A DNA stretch of 64,000 bases from the NCBI GenBank assembly GCA_002901265.1, contig PPHI01000074.1, forward strand, positions 124,001 through 188,000, read 5' to 3'. The translations under genes were made by a program, and so were the position numbers. The notes under the pieces are model-generated. The model worked only from the letters and a program-made list of their open reading frames with translations. It was not told the DNA's origin and searched no databases. Shown piece after piece: positions 1 through 13,124 of the stretch; the first letter of the stretch is position 1; each line of letters opens with the position of its first letter. The DNA comes from Rhodopirellula baltica (GTDB taxonomy: Bacteria > Planctomycetota > Planctomycetia > Pirellulales > Pirellulaceae).

Positions 1-784
1 GCAGCGATTCCTGCGTCGGCATTGGCAGCTTTGCTGGATCGAACAAGTCCCAGTATTTCTTCGGTGCGCTAAACGGCAGGTGAGGACGAGCAAAACCGGC
101 TGCAATGAAGAACGGAGTGCCGTCTTTTTCGCGGCGTTCTTTGGCGGCTTGCAAACGTTTGATCGTTTCTTCGGCGACACGTCCGTCGGCATAAGCGGTG
201 TCTTCGACATCGGGATGTTCGTAAGCGGCACCACGCGGCAGGCTACCGATGCGGTTGAGTTCTTGGTTGGTGAAATACGCTTCTTCGCGGGTCAGCTTGC
301 CACCATCGGTGCTTTCAGGATCGACGTACTCGATGACCTTTTCTTTGAAGTGTGGGATCGAAAACGAATCGGGATCGCCGTAATTACCGTGGCCGATGTG
401 AAAGACTTTGCCAAGCGATTCGGTGCGATAGCCGTGGTTGGCGAAGTGTTGCGGGATGGTAACCGCATCGGGAACGATCTGACGAAGCTGGCTGCCCAGT
501 CCGTACAGGCCTGTCGATGTCGAATGTGATCCGAGCATCAGCGTGAATCGTGATGGTGCGCAGACCGCTTGATTGCAGTACGCAGAATCGAATCGCATTC
601 CTTTCGCGGTTAACGCATCGAGGTTCGGCGTCTTGGCGACTTCGTCGCCAAAGCAGCCAATGGTGGGCTTGAGGTCGTCGACCAAGATCATCAACACGTT
701 GGGCCGCTCAGCGGCATGGCCTAGACCGCCGCCGGCGACGATCATCGCCAAAACAAGCGTGGCGTAGAAGAGTTGTCGTAGCAT
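1..784 (-). CDS. Sulfatase, iduronate-2-sulfatase-like, secreted (C-terminus cut by window edge)
   Basis: The minus-strand frame is open from a start at 784 to the window edge, so the C-terminal half is missing. The N-terminus has a hydrophobic signal segment (about residues 5-22) ending near GHAAERP, so export is expected. It is followed by the metal-binding VDDLKP segment (about 35-40) and the sulfatase active-site motif CAPSR (C75-R79), whose Cys is normally converted to formylglycine. A GKVFH segment and GFARPHLPF further on are typical of the iduronate-2-sulfatase branch of the alkaline phosphatase/sulfatase superfamily. The likely role is hydrolysis of sulfate esters on polysaccharides outside the cytoplasm; the substrate cannot be told. 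An in-frame ATG at 805 is an alternative start; neither has a clear Shine-Dalgarno sequence. No maturation enzyme lies in this window. Confidence 0.93.
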   Translation of the reverse strand, partial: MLRQLFYATLVLAMIVAGGGLGHAAERPNVLMILVDDLKPTIGCFGDEVAKTPNLDALTAKGMRFDSAYCNQAVCAPSRFTLMLGSHSTSTGLYGLGSQLRQIVPDAVTIPQHFANHGYRTESLGKVFHIGHGNYGDPDSFSIPHFKEKVIEYVDPESTDGGKLTREEAYFTNQELNRIGSLPRGAAYEHPDVEDTAYADGRVAEETIKRLQAAKERREKDGTPFFIAAGFARPHLPFSAPKKYWDLFDPAKLPMPTQESL

Positions 785-991
785 GACGAGGGGATTTAAA
801 GTCATTTGGGGGGGAGGTGGGGCGAGTGAATCTTTTCAATTACATTCCATTCGAAAGCGACTTGCCATGCAATCATGCGTCAGGTCGCTTTGATATTTTG
901 TCATGGTTTGAGCTGCATCGGCGCGGCGAAACGGACAGACGAACCAATTCTAACTGGGCGGCACGTGACGACACCTTCCAATCGACGATCG

Positions 992-1951
992 ATGCAAAGC
1001 CTGGGCGTATTGCTGGGTTTGGTGGCCAGTTCAATCGCGGCTTATCTGTGGCCTTGGACGGGGTTGTCGATTGACCCGTTTTACCTTTCCAAGACGGGAT
1101 TATTGAGTTTGGTCGCGCTGACGATGTTCAGCTTAGGAGTGACGGTGAAGGATGCGGAATTGGTTGAACTGCGGAATCGGCCCTTCGCCGTTTTCCTAGG
1201 CGTCGTCGTTCAGTGTACCGCGATGCCAACACTTGCATGGTTGGTGGTGAACGTCTTGTCGATCAGTGGTCCGCTAGCGTACGGGGTGATGTTGTGCGGG
1301 TGTGTTCCCGGCGCGATGGCATCCAACGTGTTGACGATGACGGCGAAAGGAAACGTCAGCTATTCAGTCAGTTTGACTTGTATTGCGACGTTGTTGTCGC
1401 CGCTCACCGTGCCGTTTACCCTGCTGATGGTTGCCGGATTGGAAACCGGTACGGACACGTTTCAGCCAATTCAGACCGCGACGATTTTGGTAATCACGGT
1501 TGTAATCCCGACGCTTGCCGGTTACGGATGTCGAAGGTTGGTGCCCAAGACTCCGGTCGCGCAGCGGCGGATGCTGATCATCGCTTCTTCGATCGCGACA
1601 GTGGCGCTGTTGTGGATCATCGCTTCGGTGGTTGCCGGCAATCGCGACCGATTGTCGTTGGCAACACCGGGACTGCTGGGCAGTTTGTTGCTGATGAACC
1701 TGCTTGGTTATTGCAGCGGTTTGATCATGGGCAAGTTGTCAAAGATGCCCGTCGCGATGCGACGAGCGCTGACACTAGAAGTCGGCATGCAGAATGCCGG
1801 TCTGGGCACCGGGCTTGCCGCCAGTTTGTTTGGCGACGCCACTCCGGCACAGATTCCAACGGCGGCTTACACGTTCGGGTGCATGTTGACCGGAACGCTG
1901 TTGGCCGCGTTTTGGGCTCGTCTCGGTGCAACGCATACCGATCAAGCGTAG
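992..1951 (+). CDS. Bile acid:sodium symporter (BASS) family transporter
   Basis: An integral membrane protein of about 319 residues with roughly nine or ten hydrophobic helices. The Gly-rich first helix (MQSLGVLLGLVAS), the segment MFSLGVTVKD after the second, and CGCVPGAMASNVLTMTAKGN in the middle match the BASS fold, whose members couple import of organic acids to sodium. Bacterial members carry bile acids, pantoate, pyruvate or other small anions; the substrate here is unknown. The frame is open upstream to an ATG at 875 and a GTG at 965. The extra 39 residues from 875 are hydrophilic and unlike the family, so I prefer ATG 992, although no strong ribosome-binding site decides it. It converges with the minus-strand ATPase gene, with 15 bases between the stops. 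Confidence 0.87.
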   Translation: MQSLGVLLGLVASSIAAYLWPWTGLSIDPFYLSKTGLLSLVALTMFSLGVTVKDAELVELRNRPFAVFLGVVVQCTAMPTLAWLVVNVLSISGPLAYGVMLCGCVPGAMASNVLTMTAKGNVSYSVSLTCIATLLSPLTVPFTLLMVAGLETGTDTFQPIQTATILVITVVIPTLAGYGCRRLVPKTPVAQRRMLIIASSIATVALLWIIASVVAGNRDRLSLATPGLLGSLLLMNLLGYCSGLIMGKLSKMPVAMRRALTLEVGMQNAGLGTGLAASLFGDATPAQIPTAAYTFGCMLTGTLLAAFWARLGATHTDQA

Positions 1952-1966
1952 CATTTCACGCGCTGC

Positions 1967-3106
1967 TCAAGCAAAGTTATCGACGATCCCGATGCCTTGG
2001 ACACCTTGGCGTTTCAGGATTTCGGCCGCCCTTGTGATCGCGTCATGATGGGTGATGCGAGCATCACGGACGATCAGGCATGAATCGACTGATGACGCGA
2101 TTCGCGGTGTTGCCCAGCTGCTGGCAATTGGTCCGTCAAAAATGACCAAGTCAAAACAACCATGGATTTGGTCGATCAACCGATCAAGGTCCATCGAGGT
2201 CGCTGGCAAAGACGCTTCGTCAGAACCAAGAAGTGGCAATAGAGTTACACCGTCCTCGATGGACGCGATAGCGACTGACTCGAGTGTTTGTCCTTGGCGA
2301 ATTGCGGTGACCCAGTCCGATTCGATTTCCAGGCATAGTTGCTCGGCTTGACCGGGTACGTCCACATCGACGTCGACGATCGCGACCGAAAGTCCGGTTG
2401 CCGCGGCAGCGATTGCGGTTCCAAGTGTCGTGGTCGAACGGCCTTCGCCGTCATTGAGACTGGTCACCAAGACGCTCCGCAATCCGGATCGCACCGAGCG
2501 TCCGAGGTGATCGGCAATCGAACGAAAAAAGCCTTCTTCGAAGAATGCGTCGGCGACGTGTCGGGGAATGGAGAACGAGTCGACTTCCCAGGCCGCCCCA
2601 CGCCAACGGCTCGCACGCGGGCTAGTCGGTGGGGGACTTGTTGGTTGAGATTGTGGTTCTGACGTATGCGGCTCTGCCGTGATGTCGTTTGGCTGGTGAG
2701 CCGCTTCAACCGTCGAGGCCGGTTCCTGCAGTGATTCGGGAGATGCGATGGCTTCGGCGTGTACCTCCGCACCAAATTGCAACGTGTCAATCAACAGCGA
2801 GTTAACGTCGAGCGTGCTGGCTTGGAAGCTTGCTTCGAGTGTGTGCGCCGTGACGACGTGAGCCGTCGTTTCCAACAGCGGTGACACAGGCGATTGCTCG
2901 ATTGCTTGATCGGGTGTCGCTTGTTGTTCAGGCGTTTGCGGCTGGACCGGTCGGTCGATTCGCAAGACTTGGTCGTCGGGACCTTCGACCCATTGGCTGG
3001 TCGTGGGGTCTTCGGTCGGCGCGACATTGCGTTGTGGTGTGCCAGTCGTTTCTTGGCTAGGACGCTGACGCGCGTAGGCACCGATGAAAGATTGTTTGAT
3101 GCTCAT
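1967..3106 (-). CDS. CpsD/BY-kinase-like P-loop ATPase, divergent
   Basis: A 379-residue protein. Residues 1-170 are Pro/Gln/Thr-rich and probably disordered; about 185-379 form a MinD/CpsD-like ATPase domain. The P-loop reads NDGEGRSTTT (about 218-227), with Arg223 where the family normally has Lys. The Walker A' strand is VAIVDVDVDVP (241-251) and the Walker B strand DLVIFDGPI lies near 335. These match bacterial tyrosine kinases and chain-length regulators of exopolysaccharide export, but there is no Tyr-rich C-terminal tail, so autokinase activity is doubtful. It lies 30 bases downstream of the membrane-protein gene at 3137-4246, and the two probably form an operon. A role in regulating surface polysaccharide is inference. 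The gene could also encode a non-hydrolysing regulatory paralogue. Confidence 0.72.
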   Translation of the reverse strand: MSIKQSFIGAYARQRPSQETTGTPQRNVAPTEDPTTSQWVEGPDDQVLRIDRPVQPQTPEQQATPDQAIEQSPVSPLLETTAHVVTAHTLEASFQASTLDVNSLLIDTLQFGAEVHAEAIASPESLQEPASTVEAAHQPNDITAEPHTSEPQSQPTSPPPTSPRASRWRGAAWEVDSFSIPRHVADAFFEEGFFRSIADHLGRSVRSGLRSVLVTSLNDGEGRSTTTLGTAIAAAATGLSVAIVDVDVDVPGQAEQLCLEIESDWVTAIRQGQTLESVAIASIEDGVTLLPLLGSDEASLPATSMDLDRLIDQIHGCFDLVIFDGPIASSWATPRIASSVDSCLIVRDARITHHDAITRAAEILKRQGVQGIGIVDNFA

Positions 3107-3136
3107 GAGGATTCAGTGGCTCCGTCGCTGCAATGA

Positions 3137-4246
3137 CTAGCGCAGTTCAGACTCTTCCCAAACTTTAAGGATGTCCAGAAAGTTTCCGATGGGATGGGGT
3201 GTTTCGGTGTAGTGCAAGCTGTCGTCAAGTTCCAGACGATCAGCCATGCCGCTTGGCAAGTCGTTGCCGTATGGGTTGTTGGTTGGCGTTGTTTCGCGAT
3301 AGGACACGACCCGATCGGTCGAGTTGCCAAATCCACGGGCGTTTGAGCTTTCATTGAACGCGGAGTCGATCGCGTTTGGCGTGGTGCTGGCGATTGGGCC
3401 AGCACTGTTCGCCGGAAAGAAATTTTCGCCGCCGACGGCGGCGGCAGACGCAGTCGCTGGTGTTGGGAGCGAAGGTTGAACTTCCGTCGTTTGGTCATAC
3501 GACGGATGGGGCGCTGGTGCGGCGGATGCATTGACGATGCCACCCACGGTTGGCGACTCACGTGGCGGTTCAGTCATGGGATCTGCCGGACTGACCTGCA
3601 GTGTGTTCGTATCAACCTCTGTCGATTGATCTTCACTGATCATCAATCCTGGGATTGAATCATCAATCGGTTCAGGCGATCGGGACAGCTTGCCAACAAA
3701 ATACGAAAGCGAAGTCAAAACGCATGCGATGACGACGATCCCGGCGCGTGTTTTCCATTTAGGTTGCGGAATGTTCGCCCACCGAGACTTAGCACTACCA
3801 GAGTGTGCGGCAATCCGTTCGTTATTGGATTCATGTTGTGTCACATCACCGAATGCTTCCTCGGCTTGATCGAGATCGACAAAGTCGATTGACGGTGCAT
3901 GACCGTCGGGCGAATGAGGTGGTGGCGCTGAAAGTTTGCTGAAATTCCCAGACGGTGGGTCAATGTGACCGGCGGGTGGTCCGGAATGCGGGGTGTGGAT
4001 GTCGTACAAGACAGTCCGCGAGCTTTGACGTCGTTTCGTGCCCTCGCTGGTGCAGTCAGGAAGCTCGAACAAGGTGGGGATATCCCCTGAGGCGTTGCCG
4101 AGCGGTAGCGTTGGTTCCTGAGACGCCGGTTCGTGCAGCTGGTGGTTTTGGTTTAGCGGGGCAGGGCGTGGCGGATTCGAATCCGCGCCGCCACGACTGG
4201 GGCGTGTATTCTTTCCGCTTTCGGTTGTGTCTCTTTCGTAGTCCAT
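3137..4246 (-). CDS. Single-pass membrane protein with long disordered flanks, unknown function
   Basis: I do not recognise this family. From ATG 4246 it encodes about 369 residues; an upstream in-frame ATG at 4294 would add 16. Almost the whole protein is low-complexity and polar (Pro, Ser, Asn, His). The exception is one hydrophobic helix (AGIVVIACVLTSLSYFVGKL, about residues 168-187) preceded by basic residues (PKWKTR), which suggests a cytoplasmic N-terminal half and a periplasmic or extracytoplasmic C-terminal half. It is followed after 30 bases by the CpsD-like ATPase gene on the same strand. A membrane anchor or activator for that ATPase, as in split BY-kinase systems, is plausible, but the recognisable Wzz chain-length domain is absent, so this remains inference. 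Confidence 0.6.
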   Translation of the reverse strand: MDYERDTTESGKNTRPSRGGADSNPPRPAPLNQNHQLHEPASQEPTLPLGNASGDIPTLFELPDCTSEGTKRRQSSRTVLYDIHTPHSGPPAGHIDPPSGNFSKLSAPPPHSPDGHAPSIDFVDLDQAEEAFGDVTQHESNNERIAAHSGSAKSRWANIPQPKWKTRAGIVVIACVLTSLSYFVGKLSRSPEPIDDSIPGLMISEDQSTEVDTNTLQVSPADPMTEPPRESPTVGGIVNASAAPAPHPSYDQTTEVQPSLPTPATASAAAVGGENFFPANSAGPIASTTPNAIDSAFNESSNARGFGNSTDRVVSYRETTPTNNPYGNDLPSGMADRLELDDSLHYTETPHPIGNFLDILKVWEESELR

Positions 4247-4612
4247 CCGTGGGTTCCGCAGCGAGTGTCCCGCTTTTTCTCCGCCTGGGGGCAATCCGGC
4301 GCTAGGATCCGAACATCCATGTCGGATCTGGCATCTAAATCGTTTGCCGGATTGGGCGGTCTAGTATTGGTGTGATCATTTTCGCGAGGGATCACCAGAT
4401 TCCCTGGAAAATCATCGGAGGAAGACCATCTCGATCTTCAGGCTATTGCGGAATAGCGGAACTTGACGGTTTAGGGCAAGGCTGATGTTTGCGAGGAAAA
4501 ATCGCCCCATTCGGGGTGTTGTCGATCGCCGGATCCCTCAGCGGCTTGTGAATTTCGCCCCCAGACAAGACAATACGCCCGCCAATTAAACTCGAAAAAT
4601 ACTTAAATAGCG
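4247..4612. other. Divergent intergenic region upstream of metH
   Basis: About 366 bases between the minus-strand membrane-protein gene and metH, presumably holding both promoters and the metH leader. A perfect 6-bp hairpin (GCTATT, loop GCGG, AATAGC) occupies 4442-4457, and a smaller CCCC/GGGG hairpin lies near 4506-4517. I looked for a cobalamin riboswitch, which would make sense for metH, but saw no B12-box-like element, and no convincing S-adenosylhomocysteine riboswitch. There is no good Shine-Dalgarno sequence directly before ATG 4613. Confidence 0.4.
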
Positions 4613-8320
<3,708 letters not shown>

Positions 8321-8377
8321 CCAAATTCGAATTGCTGGTTGCCCGATGCGGCGGGAGTCGTCGAAGAAGCGGAGCAG

Positions 8378-9127
8378 TTAGTGCCTGTCGTTGGTTAAAC
8401 GGTGGCGAACTTGCAGCTCCGCTTGCACGAACATTTCTGCTTGCAGTTCGAACTCTGGGTTAGGAGATCCCGATTCGTGCCAAGCGAAGCTTCGCCACAG
8501 CGACAGGATCGCTGGTCCTGTCGCGATGCCCTTGATTCGTTTTCGCAGGTCAAAACCGTAGGCGATCAAACTGGCGTCGACGGTGCCGTCGCGTGTGTCC
8601 AGTATTGATTGAATCCCCTGGTCCTCCAGCGGTTCACCGAGATCCACAGCGACATGCTTGATCGCTGTGATGCGTAGGTTGTGCGCTCGTCTTTTGTCAC
8701 GGTTGGATAGCTTCTTCGTTTGCAAATGGGGGGCATCGACCAGCCAACTGCACATCGGGCAAAAGCAATGAGCGTCAGGTGAGTATCTCCGCTGACCAGG
8801 GGCTTGATGCAAATCAAACGAGTTGGTCAGGTAGGTGGTGAAGAACGCACAGAAGCGTTCGACTTCATGAGGATCGGGACGCGCGTTTTCTGGGATGTTC
8901 TGATAGTGCTCCCGCAGCCATTCTTGTGCCGATCCTGGCAATGACGAATGCCGGTGGGCGGTCGAGAATGACAGGAAGCCCCGATCGACTCCGTCGGCGA
9001 CCCAACGCAGTAGGCGATAACTTCGTTGCTGAAGATCGATCAGTGCTTGCAGTTCGGTGATCTGAAATAGCATCGCGAGCTTCTCTTTCAACTTCTTTTC
9101 ACTCGTCGTCTCGCCCTGGGACAACAT
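8378..9127 (-). CDS. Conserved-looking cytoplasmic protein of unknown function
   Basis: A 249-residue soluble protein that I cannot assign to a family. It has no signal peptide or membrane segment. The N-terminal third is helical and charged. Near residues 126-133 is a Cys pair in a CFCPMC context that could bind a metal, followed by a basic stretch (KKLSNRDKRRAHNLR, about 147-161). The C-terminal part (LIAYGFDLRKRIKG...LWRSFAWHESG) looks ordered. Codon use and composition resemble the neighbours, which supports a real gene. It converges with metH, with 57 bases between the stops and no clear terminator. It may be a planctomycete-specific family. Confidence 0.66.
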   Translation of the reverse strand: MLSQGETTSEKKLKEKLAMLFQITELQALIDLQQRSYRLLRWVADGVDRGFLSFSTAHRHSSLPGSAQEWLREHYQNIPENARPDPHEVERFCAFFTTYLTNSFDLHQAPGQRRYSPDAHCFCPMCSWLVDAPHLQTKKLSNRDKRRAHNLRITAIKHVAVDLGEPLEDQGIQSILDTRDGTVDASLIAYGFDLRKRIKGIATGPAILSLWRSFAWHESGSPNPEFELQAEMFVQAELQVRHRLTNDRH

Positions 9128-9458
9128 GGCGGACGCTTGCCAACAGCGGTTCAGCGCGAGAATGTTTCAGCGCGAGACTGAGGGTAGACCGGCAACGGTT
9201 TGTCGGGTGGTCCTCACCGGGTTGGGGGACAGCGATTTCCCAGTTTTAACGGTGCTGTCTGATACTAGCGGCGCTGATGTGCTCTTTCGCACGGCAACTT
9301 GAAATTCGCGTGAATGTCGATGGCATTTATGCGTCATTTCAAAGTTTTGCGTGACCTAGTGTCCAACGTAACGAATGCAGCGGTGACGTACACAGCGTGC
9401 GGAACAGAAAACGTTGCATGACAAATGGGGTGCACAGGTTTGTCGGAGCTTCGTGGCA
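9128..9458. other. Intergenic region upstream of the Amt-sensor kinase gene
   Basis: About 330 bases between the divergent unknown gene and the Amt-kinase gene, presumably holding promoters for both. I see no convincing sigma-70 or sigma-54 promoter, no riboswitch and no RNA gene. A GGAG at 9445-9448, ten bases before ATG 9459, is the best ribosome-binding site and favours that start over the upstream ATG 9414. Confidence 0.4.
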
Positions 9459-12400
9459 ATGGGGAACGAACAGTTGGACTTGGTATGGGTGCTGATTTGC
9501 ACCGGCCAGGTCTTGATGATGCAGGCCGGTTTCTGCCTGCTAGAGAGCGGCTTTTCGAGAGCGAAGAATAGCATCAACGTTGCGGCAAAGAACTTGGCCG
9601 ACGTTTGCGTTGCGATGCTGTGCTTCTGGCTCGTCGGATTCGGGTTGATGTTCGGATCCAGTCACGCCGGCCTATTCGGTACGAGTGAGTTCTGTTTCGA
9701 AGCGACAAACTCGAAGTTGACATGTTTCTTTCTGTTTCAAGCAGCATTCTGCGGCACCGCGACGACAATCATTTCAGGTGCGGTCGCGGAGCGAATGAGA
9801 TTCCGCGCGTATCTGTTTATTTCAGTCTTTGTTAGCGCGATTGTTTATCCCGTTTGTGGGCATTGGGCTTGGGGAGGTATCTTCAGCGGCCAGGCGATTG
9901 GCTGGCTTGCCGAACGAGGCTTTGTGGATTTTGCTGGCAGCACGATGGTTCACTCGGTTGGAGCTTGGACCTCATTGGCAGCCGTCCTGGTCATTGGGCC
10001 GCGTCTCGGCCGGTTTAGCAAGAAACGCGGTCCGATTCGTGGCAGCAGTTTGCCGAGTGCCGTTTTGGGTGCTGTCTTGTTGTGGTTTGGATGGTTGGGC
10101 TTTAACGGCGGTAGCGTCTTGGGGCTCAGCGAAGGCGTTCCAGCGATCTTGCTCAATACCTGTTTGGCGGCAGCCAGCGGTGGTTGTCTGCCACTGTTAT
10201 TGTCAATCTTCTTTGGCAAGACCTTCGAGCTGTCGGATTCAATCAACGGCGTGATTGCCGGGTTGGTTTCGATCACGGCCGGATGTCATGCGGTCAGTCC
10301 TCTTGCGGCGATCGGTATCGGTGCAGCGGGCGGATTGGTTTGCATCGCGGCGACACAACTGTTGACGCAGTTAAAAATTGATGACTCGATCAACGCCATC
10401 CCCGCCCACGGAGCCGCCGGCGTTTGGGGGACCGTTGCGTTCGCGATCTTCGCCGACCCGGCATACTTTGCGGAAGGGCTTAATCGTTGGCAGCAGTTGG
10501 AAATCCAGGTTGTCGGTGCTAGTAGCGTCTTCGTGTGGACCTTTGGTGTGAGCTTGGCCGTGTTCGCGGTCGTCAATCACTTTTGGCCGATGCGAGTTGA
10601 TCGCAAGACCGAGTATTGCGGACTGAACACTGCGGAGCACGACGCGAGCACCGAGTTGGTCGAATTGATGGGCAGCATGAAGCAGCACTATCAATCAGGG
10701 AATTTTCGCCGCCGAGTTCATCGTGAACCTTTCACCGAAGTCGGGCAGATCGCATCGGTTTACAACCGAGTGATCGATCGGGTTCATACGGAAATTAGTG
10801 CTCGCGAATCTGCCGAGCGACAGTATCGAGAAATCTATCAGCGAGCCTTAGAAGGAATTTATCAAACCACGCTAGAAGGTCGTTTTATCAAAGCGAACCC
10901 GGCGCTGGTGACGCTGTTGGGGTACGATAGTTCCGACGAATTGATCGCCTCAGTAAAAGATATTGCCACGCAGTGCTACGTGGATCCCGATCGCCGGAGC
11001 GAGTTTCGGGAGTTAATCGCGGACAAAGGAGTGGTCAACGATTTTCGCTCTCAGCTACGAAAACGCGACGGCAATGTCGTCTGGGTGACCGAGAACGTTC
11101 GATTGGTGTGCACCGACGCAGGAGTGCCGCTGTATTTCGAAGGGACTGTTTCGGACATCACCGAGCGGATGACCACCGAGCGATTGCAGCAAGAAAAAGA
11201 GCAGGCCGAAGCGGCGAATAAAGCTAAAAGCCAGTTTCTTGCCGGGATGAGTCACGAGATGAGAACGCCACTCAATGGGATTATCTCGATGCTCGATTTG
11301 ATTGATGAAGCAAATTCAGCGGACCAACGTCGACGCTACCTTCGGATCGCGAAGCAGTCGTCGAAGTCGCTTTTGCAGCTGATCAATGACGTGTTGGATT
11401 TGTCAAAGATTGAAGCCGGAAAGCTGGAGCTTGAAAGTCAGGAACTCGATGTCATCGAGATCGTCGATGAAGCGGTCGAGATGCTTTATCATCGCGGACA
11501 CGAGAAAGGTGTCCAGATGGTTCGGGAAGTTTCTTCTAAGGTTCCCGAATGTATCGTTGGAGATTCAAACCGTTTGCGACAGGTCTTAGTGAATCTGATT
11601 GCTAACGCGGTCAAGTTTACCGAGGCAGGGCACATCAAAATTGGTGTCGACCGTACGCCTCCAAGCGAAGGTGCAAACTCGCTTCGCTTCAAAGTTACTG
11701 ATTCGGGAATTGGAATACCTGCGGATCGACTTGCGATCATTTTTGAATCGTTTGCACAGGCGGACTCCAGTACGACCAGGTGTTATGGCGGTACCGGGTT
11801 AGGCTTATCGATCTGCCGGCAGCTCGTTGAATCGATGGGAGGTCGAATCGGTGTCGAAAGTGTAGAGGGCGAGGGCTCAACGTTCTGGTTTGACGTTCCA
11901 TTGAAAACGCCCAAGAGGGTGAAAAGGGGCGGTCGCATCGCGACCACGCCGGGCGATGAAAAACGCTCTTCATTGGAATTCTTGAAAGTCTTGTTGCTGG
12001 CTGAAGAGAGCTTGGAAAACAAGATGATTTATGACGACCTGGACCGATGGGGTGCAAGCGTGCAATGGCACCGGGACACGGACGCTCTCACGGCCTTGCC
12101 TGACTCACGAAGCTCCTTCAAGTTGCTAGTGGTCGATGATTCGGTCATGCAATCGGGAGCAATACCTGATTCCTGTCAATCGATTCCGCATCGATTGTTG
12201 ATCGGAAATGTGGATGCCGAAAACTCGTTTTCCGCTATCTTGCCACGTCCGATTCGTTCGTCGCAGTTGCTCGACACAATCCATTCATCTTTGGTGCTTG
12301 AATCGCCCGACGGTTCGCCAGTCCAAAAGACCGATTTGAATTCCTACCCACCCGAATTTGGTGGCGGTCGATCGGTACTGGTTGTCGATGACAACGAAGT

Positions 12401-13124
12401 GAATCGGATTGTGGCGTCAGAATTACTGCGAGTACTCGGGTTCGAGGCAACGTCTGTTGATAGCGGGAAAAAGGCGATTGAGACGCTTAGCAAGAAGAGC
12501 TTTGTCGCGGTACTGATGGACTGTGAGATGCCCGAAATGGATGGGTTCGAAACAACACAGCGGTTGTTGGGGCTACACCGAGATGGAAAGCTGGCGGTCG
12601 GACGAGATGAAAAGATGGCCATCATCGCCCTTACCGCCCAAGCGATTTCGGAAGACCGCGAGCGTTGTCTGGACGTCGGAATGGACGACTACCTTACAAA
12701 GCCTATTGTCCGTGAACAATTTGCTAGCGTGCTGTGGAGTCATGTTGGTGACGCTCCAGAGGTTGTTGGTCCGCCTCCGATCGATCTTGAAGCGGTGGTC
12801 GATCGTTGCGGGGGAAGCAACGGAGCGGCGTTCGAAGTTTTGAAACTATTTTCTGATCAAGCTGTGACACTTAGTCAGCGGATTCATCATGCCGCACAGC
12901 AACCTGACCTCGACATGAAATCGCTTCGAGACGACGCGCATTGTTTGAAGGGAATGGCTGCGAACGTTTCTGCTTGCCAGGTCGAAGAAGTCGCTGGCGT
13001 AATTGAGTTGTCCGCCAAGGAGGAGTCGTTCGGATCACCCGCTGACGAAAATTCGCGTCAGTTGTTGGAACGCGTCGAGACCTGCGTCGACTGGATCAAT
13101 TCCCTGTTGGAGGAAAGACAATGA
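9459..13124 (+). CDS. Ammonium transporter-histidine kinase hybrid sensor (Amt-PAS-HisKA-HATPase-Rec-Rec-HPt)
   Basis: About 1,221 residues from ATG 9459. The N-terminal part (about 10-385) is an Amt/Rh ammonium channel with around 11 helices and both pore histidines: H165 in TMVHSVGAW and H317 in [10 protein letters not shown] linker (about 390-440) and a PAS domain (about 450-570) follow. The histidine kinase has the phospho-acceptor H599 in SHEMRTP, an N-box ([11 protein letters not shown]) and G-boxes ([17 protein letters not shown]). A degenerate receiver (about 845-945) precedes an intact one with phospho-acceptor D1021 ([11 protein letters not shown]). A C-terminal HPt domain has H1161 in [10 protein letters not shown]. 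Amt-kinase fusions are known, for example Ks-Amt5 of Kuenenia, and act as ammonium sensors. The gene overlaps the next by 4 bases (ATGA), so the HD-GYP protein is the probable partner. Confidence 0.95.
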   Translation: MGNEQLDLVWVLICTGQVLMMQAGFCLLESGFSRAKNSINVAAKNLADVCVAMLCFWLVGFGLMFGSSHAGLFGTSEFCFEATNSKLTCFFLFQAAFCGTATTIISGAVAERMRFRAYLFISVFVSAIVYPVCGHWAWGGIFSGQAIGWLAERGFVDFAGSTMVHSVGAWTSLAAVLVIGPRLGRFSKKRGPIRGSSLPSAVLGAVLLWFGWLGFNGGSVLGLSEGVPAILLNTCLAAASGGCLPLLLSIFFGKTFELSDSINGVIAGLVSITAGCHAVSPLAAIGIGAAGGLVCIAATQLLTQLKIDDSINAIPAHGAAGVWGTVAFAIFADPAYFAEGLNRWQQLEIQVVGASSVFVWTFGVSLAVFAVVNHFWPMRVDRKTEYCGLNTAEHDASTELVELMGSMKQHYQSGNFRRRVHREPFTEVGQIASVYNRVIDRVHTEISARESAERQYREIYQRALEGIYQTTLEGRFIKANPALVTLLGYDSSDELIASVKDIATQCYVDPDRRSEFRELIADKGVVNDFRSQLRKRDGNVVWVTENVRLVCTDAGVPLYFEGTVSDITERMTTERLQQEKEQAEAANKAKSQFLAGMSHEMRTPLNGIISMLDLIDEANSADQRRRYLRIAKQSSKSLLQLINDVLDLSKIEAGKLELESQELDVIEIVDEAVEMLYHRGHEKGVQMVREVSSKVPECIVGDSNRLRQVLVNLIANAVKFTEAGHIKIGVDRTPPSEGANSLRFKVTDSGIGIPADRLAIIFESFAQADSSTTRCYGGTGLGLSICRQLVESMGGRIGVESVEGEGSTFWFDVPLKTPKRVKRGGRIATTPGDEKRSSLEFLKVLLLAEESLENKMIYDDLDRWGASVQWHRDTDALTALPDSRSSFKLLVVDDSVMQSGAIPDSCQSIPHRLLIGNVDAENSFSAILPRPIRSSQLLDTIHSSLVLESPDGSPVQKTDLNSYPPEFGGGRSVLVVDDNEVNRIVASELLRVLGFEATSVDSGKKAIETLSKKSFVAVLMDCEMPEMDGFETTQRLLGLHRDGKLAVGRDEKMAIIALTAQAISEDRERCLDVGMDDYLTKPIVREQFASVLWSHVGDAPEVVGPPPIDLEAVVDRCGGSNGAAFEVLKLFSDQAVTLSQRIHHAAQQPDLDMKSLRDDAHCLKGMAANVSACQVEEVAGVIELSAKEESFGSPADENSRQLLERVETCVDWINSLLEERQ
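13109..13114 (+). promoter_or_regulatory. Shine-Dalgarno sequence for the HD-GYP response regulator
   Basis: GGAGGA lies six bases before ATG 13121, inside the end of the Amt-kinase gene. It is one of the strongest ribosome-binding sites in the window and supports translation of the downstream gene from the 4-base overlapping start. Confidence 0.7.

Noticed and set aside
4247-4612. Cobalamin or SAH riboswitch upstream of metH
   Set aside because: No B12 box or conserved SAH core visible by eye; only generic hairpins.
9318-9335. Sigma-54 promoter before the Amt-kinase gene
   Set aside because: TGGC...GC is present but the GG-to-GC spacing is three bases too short.
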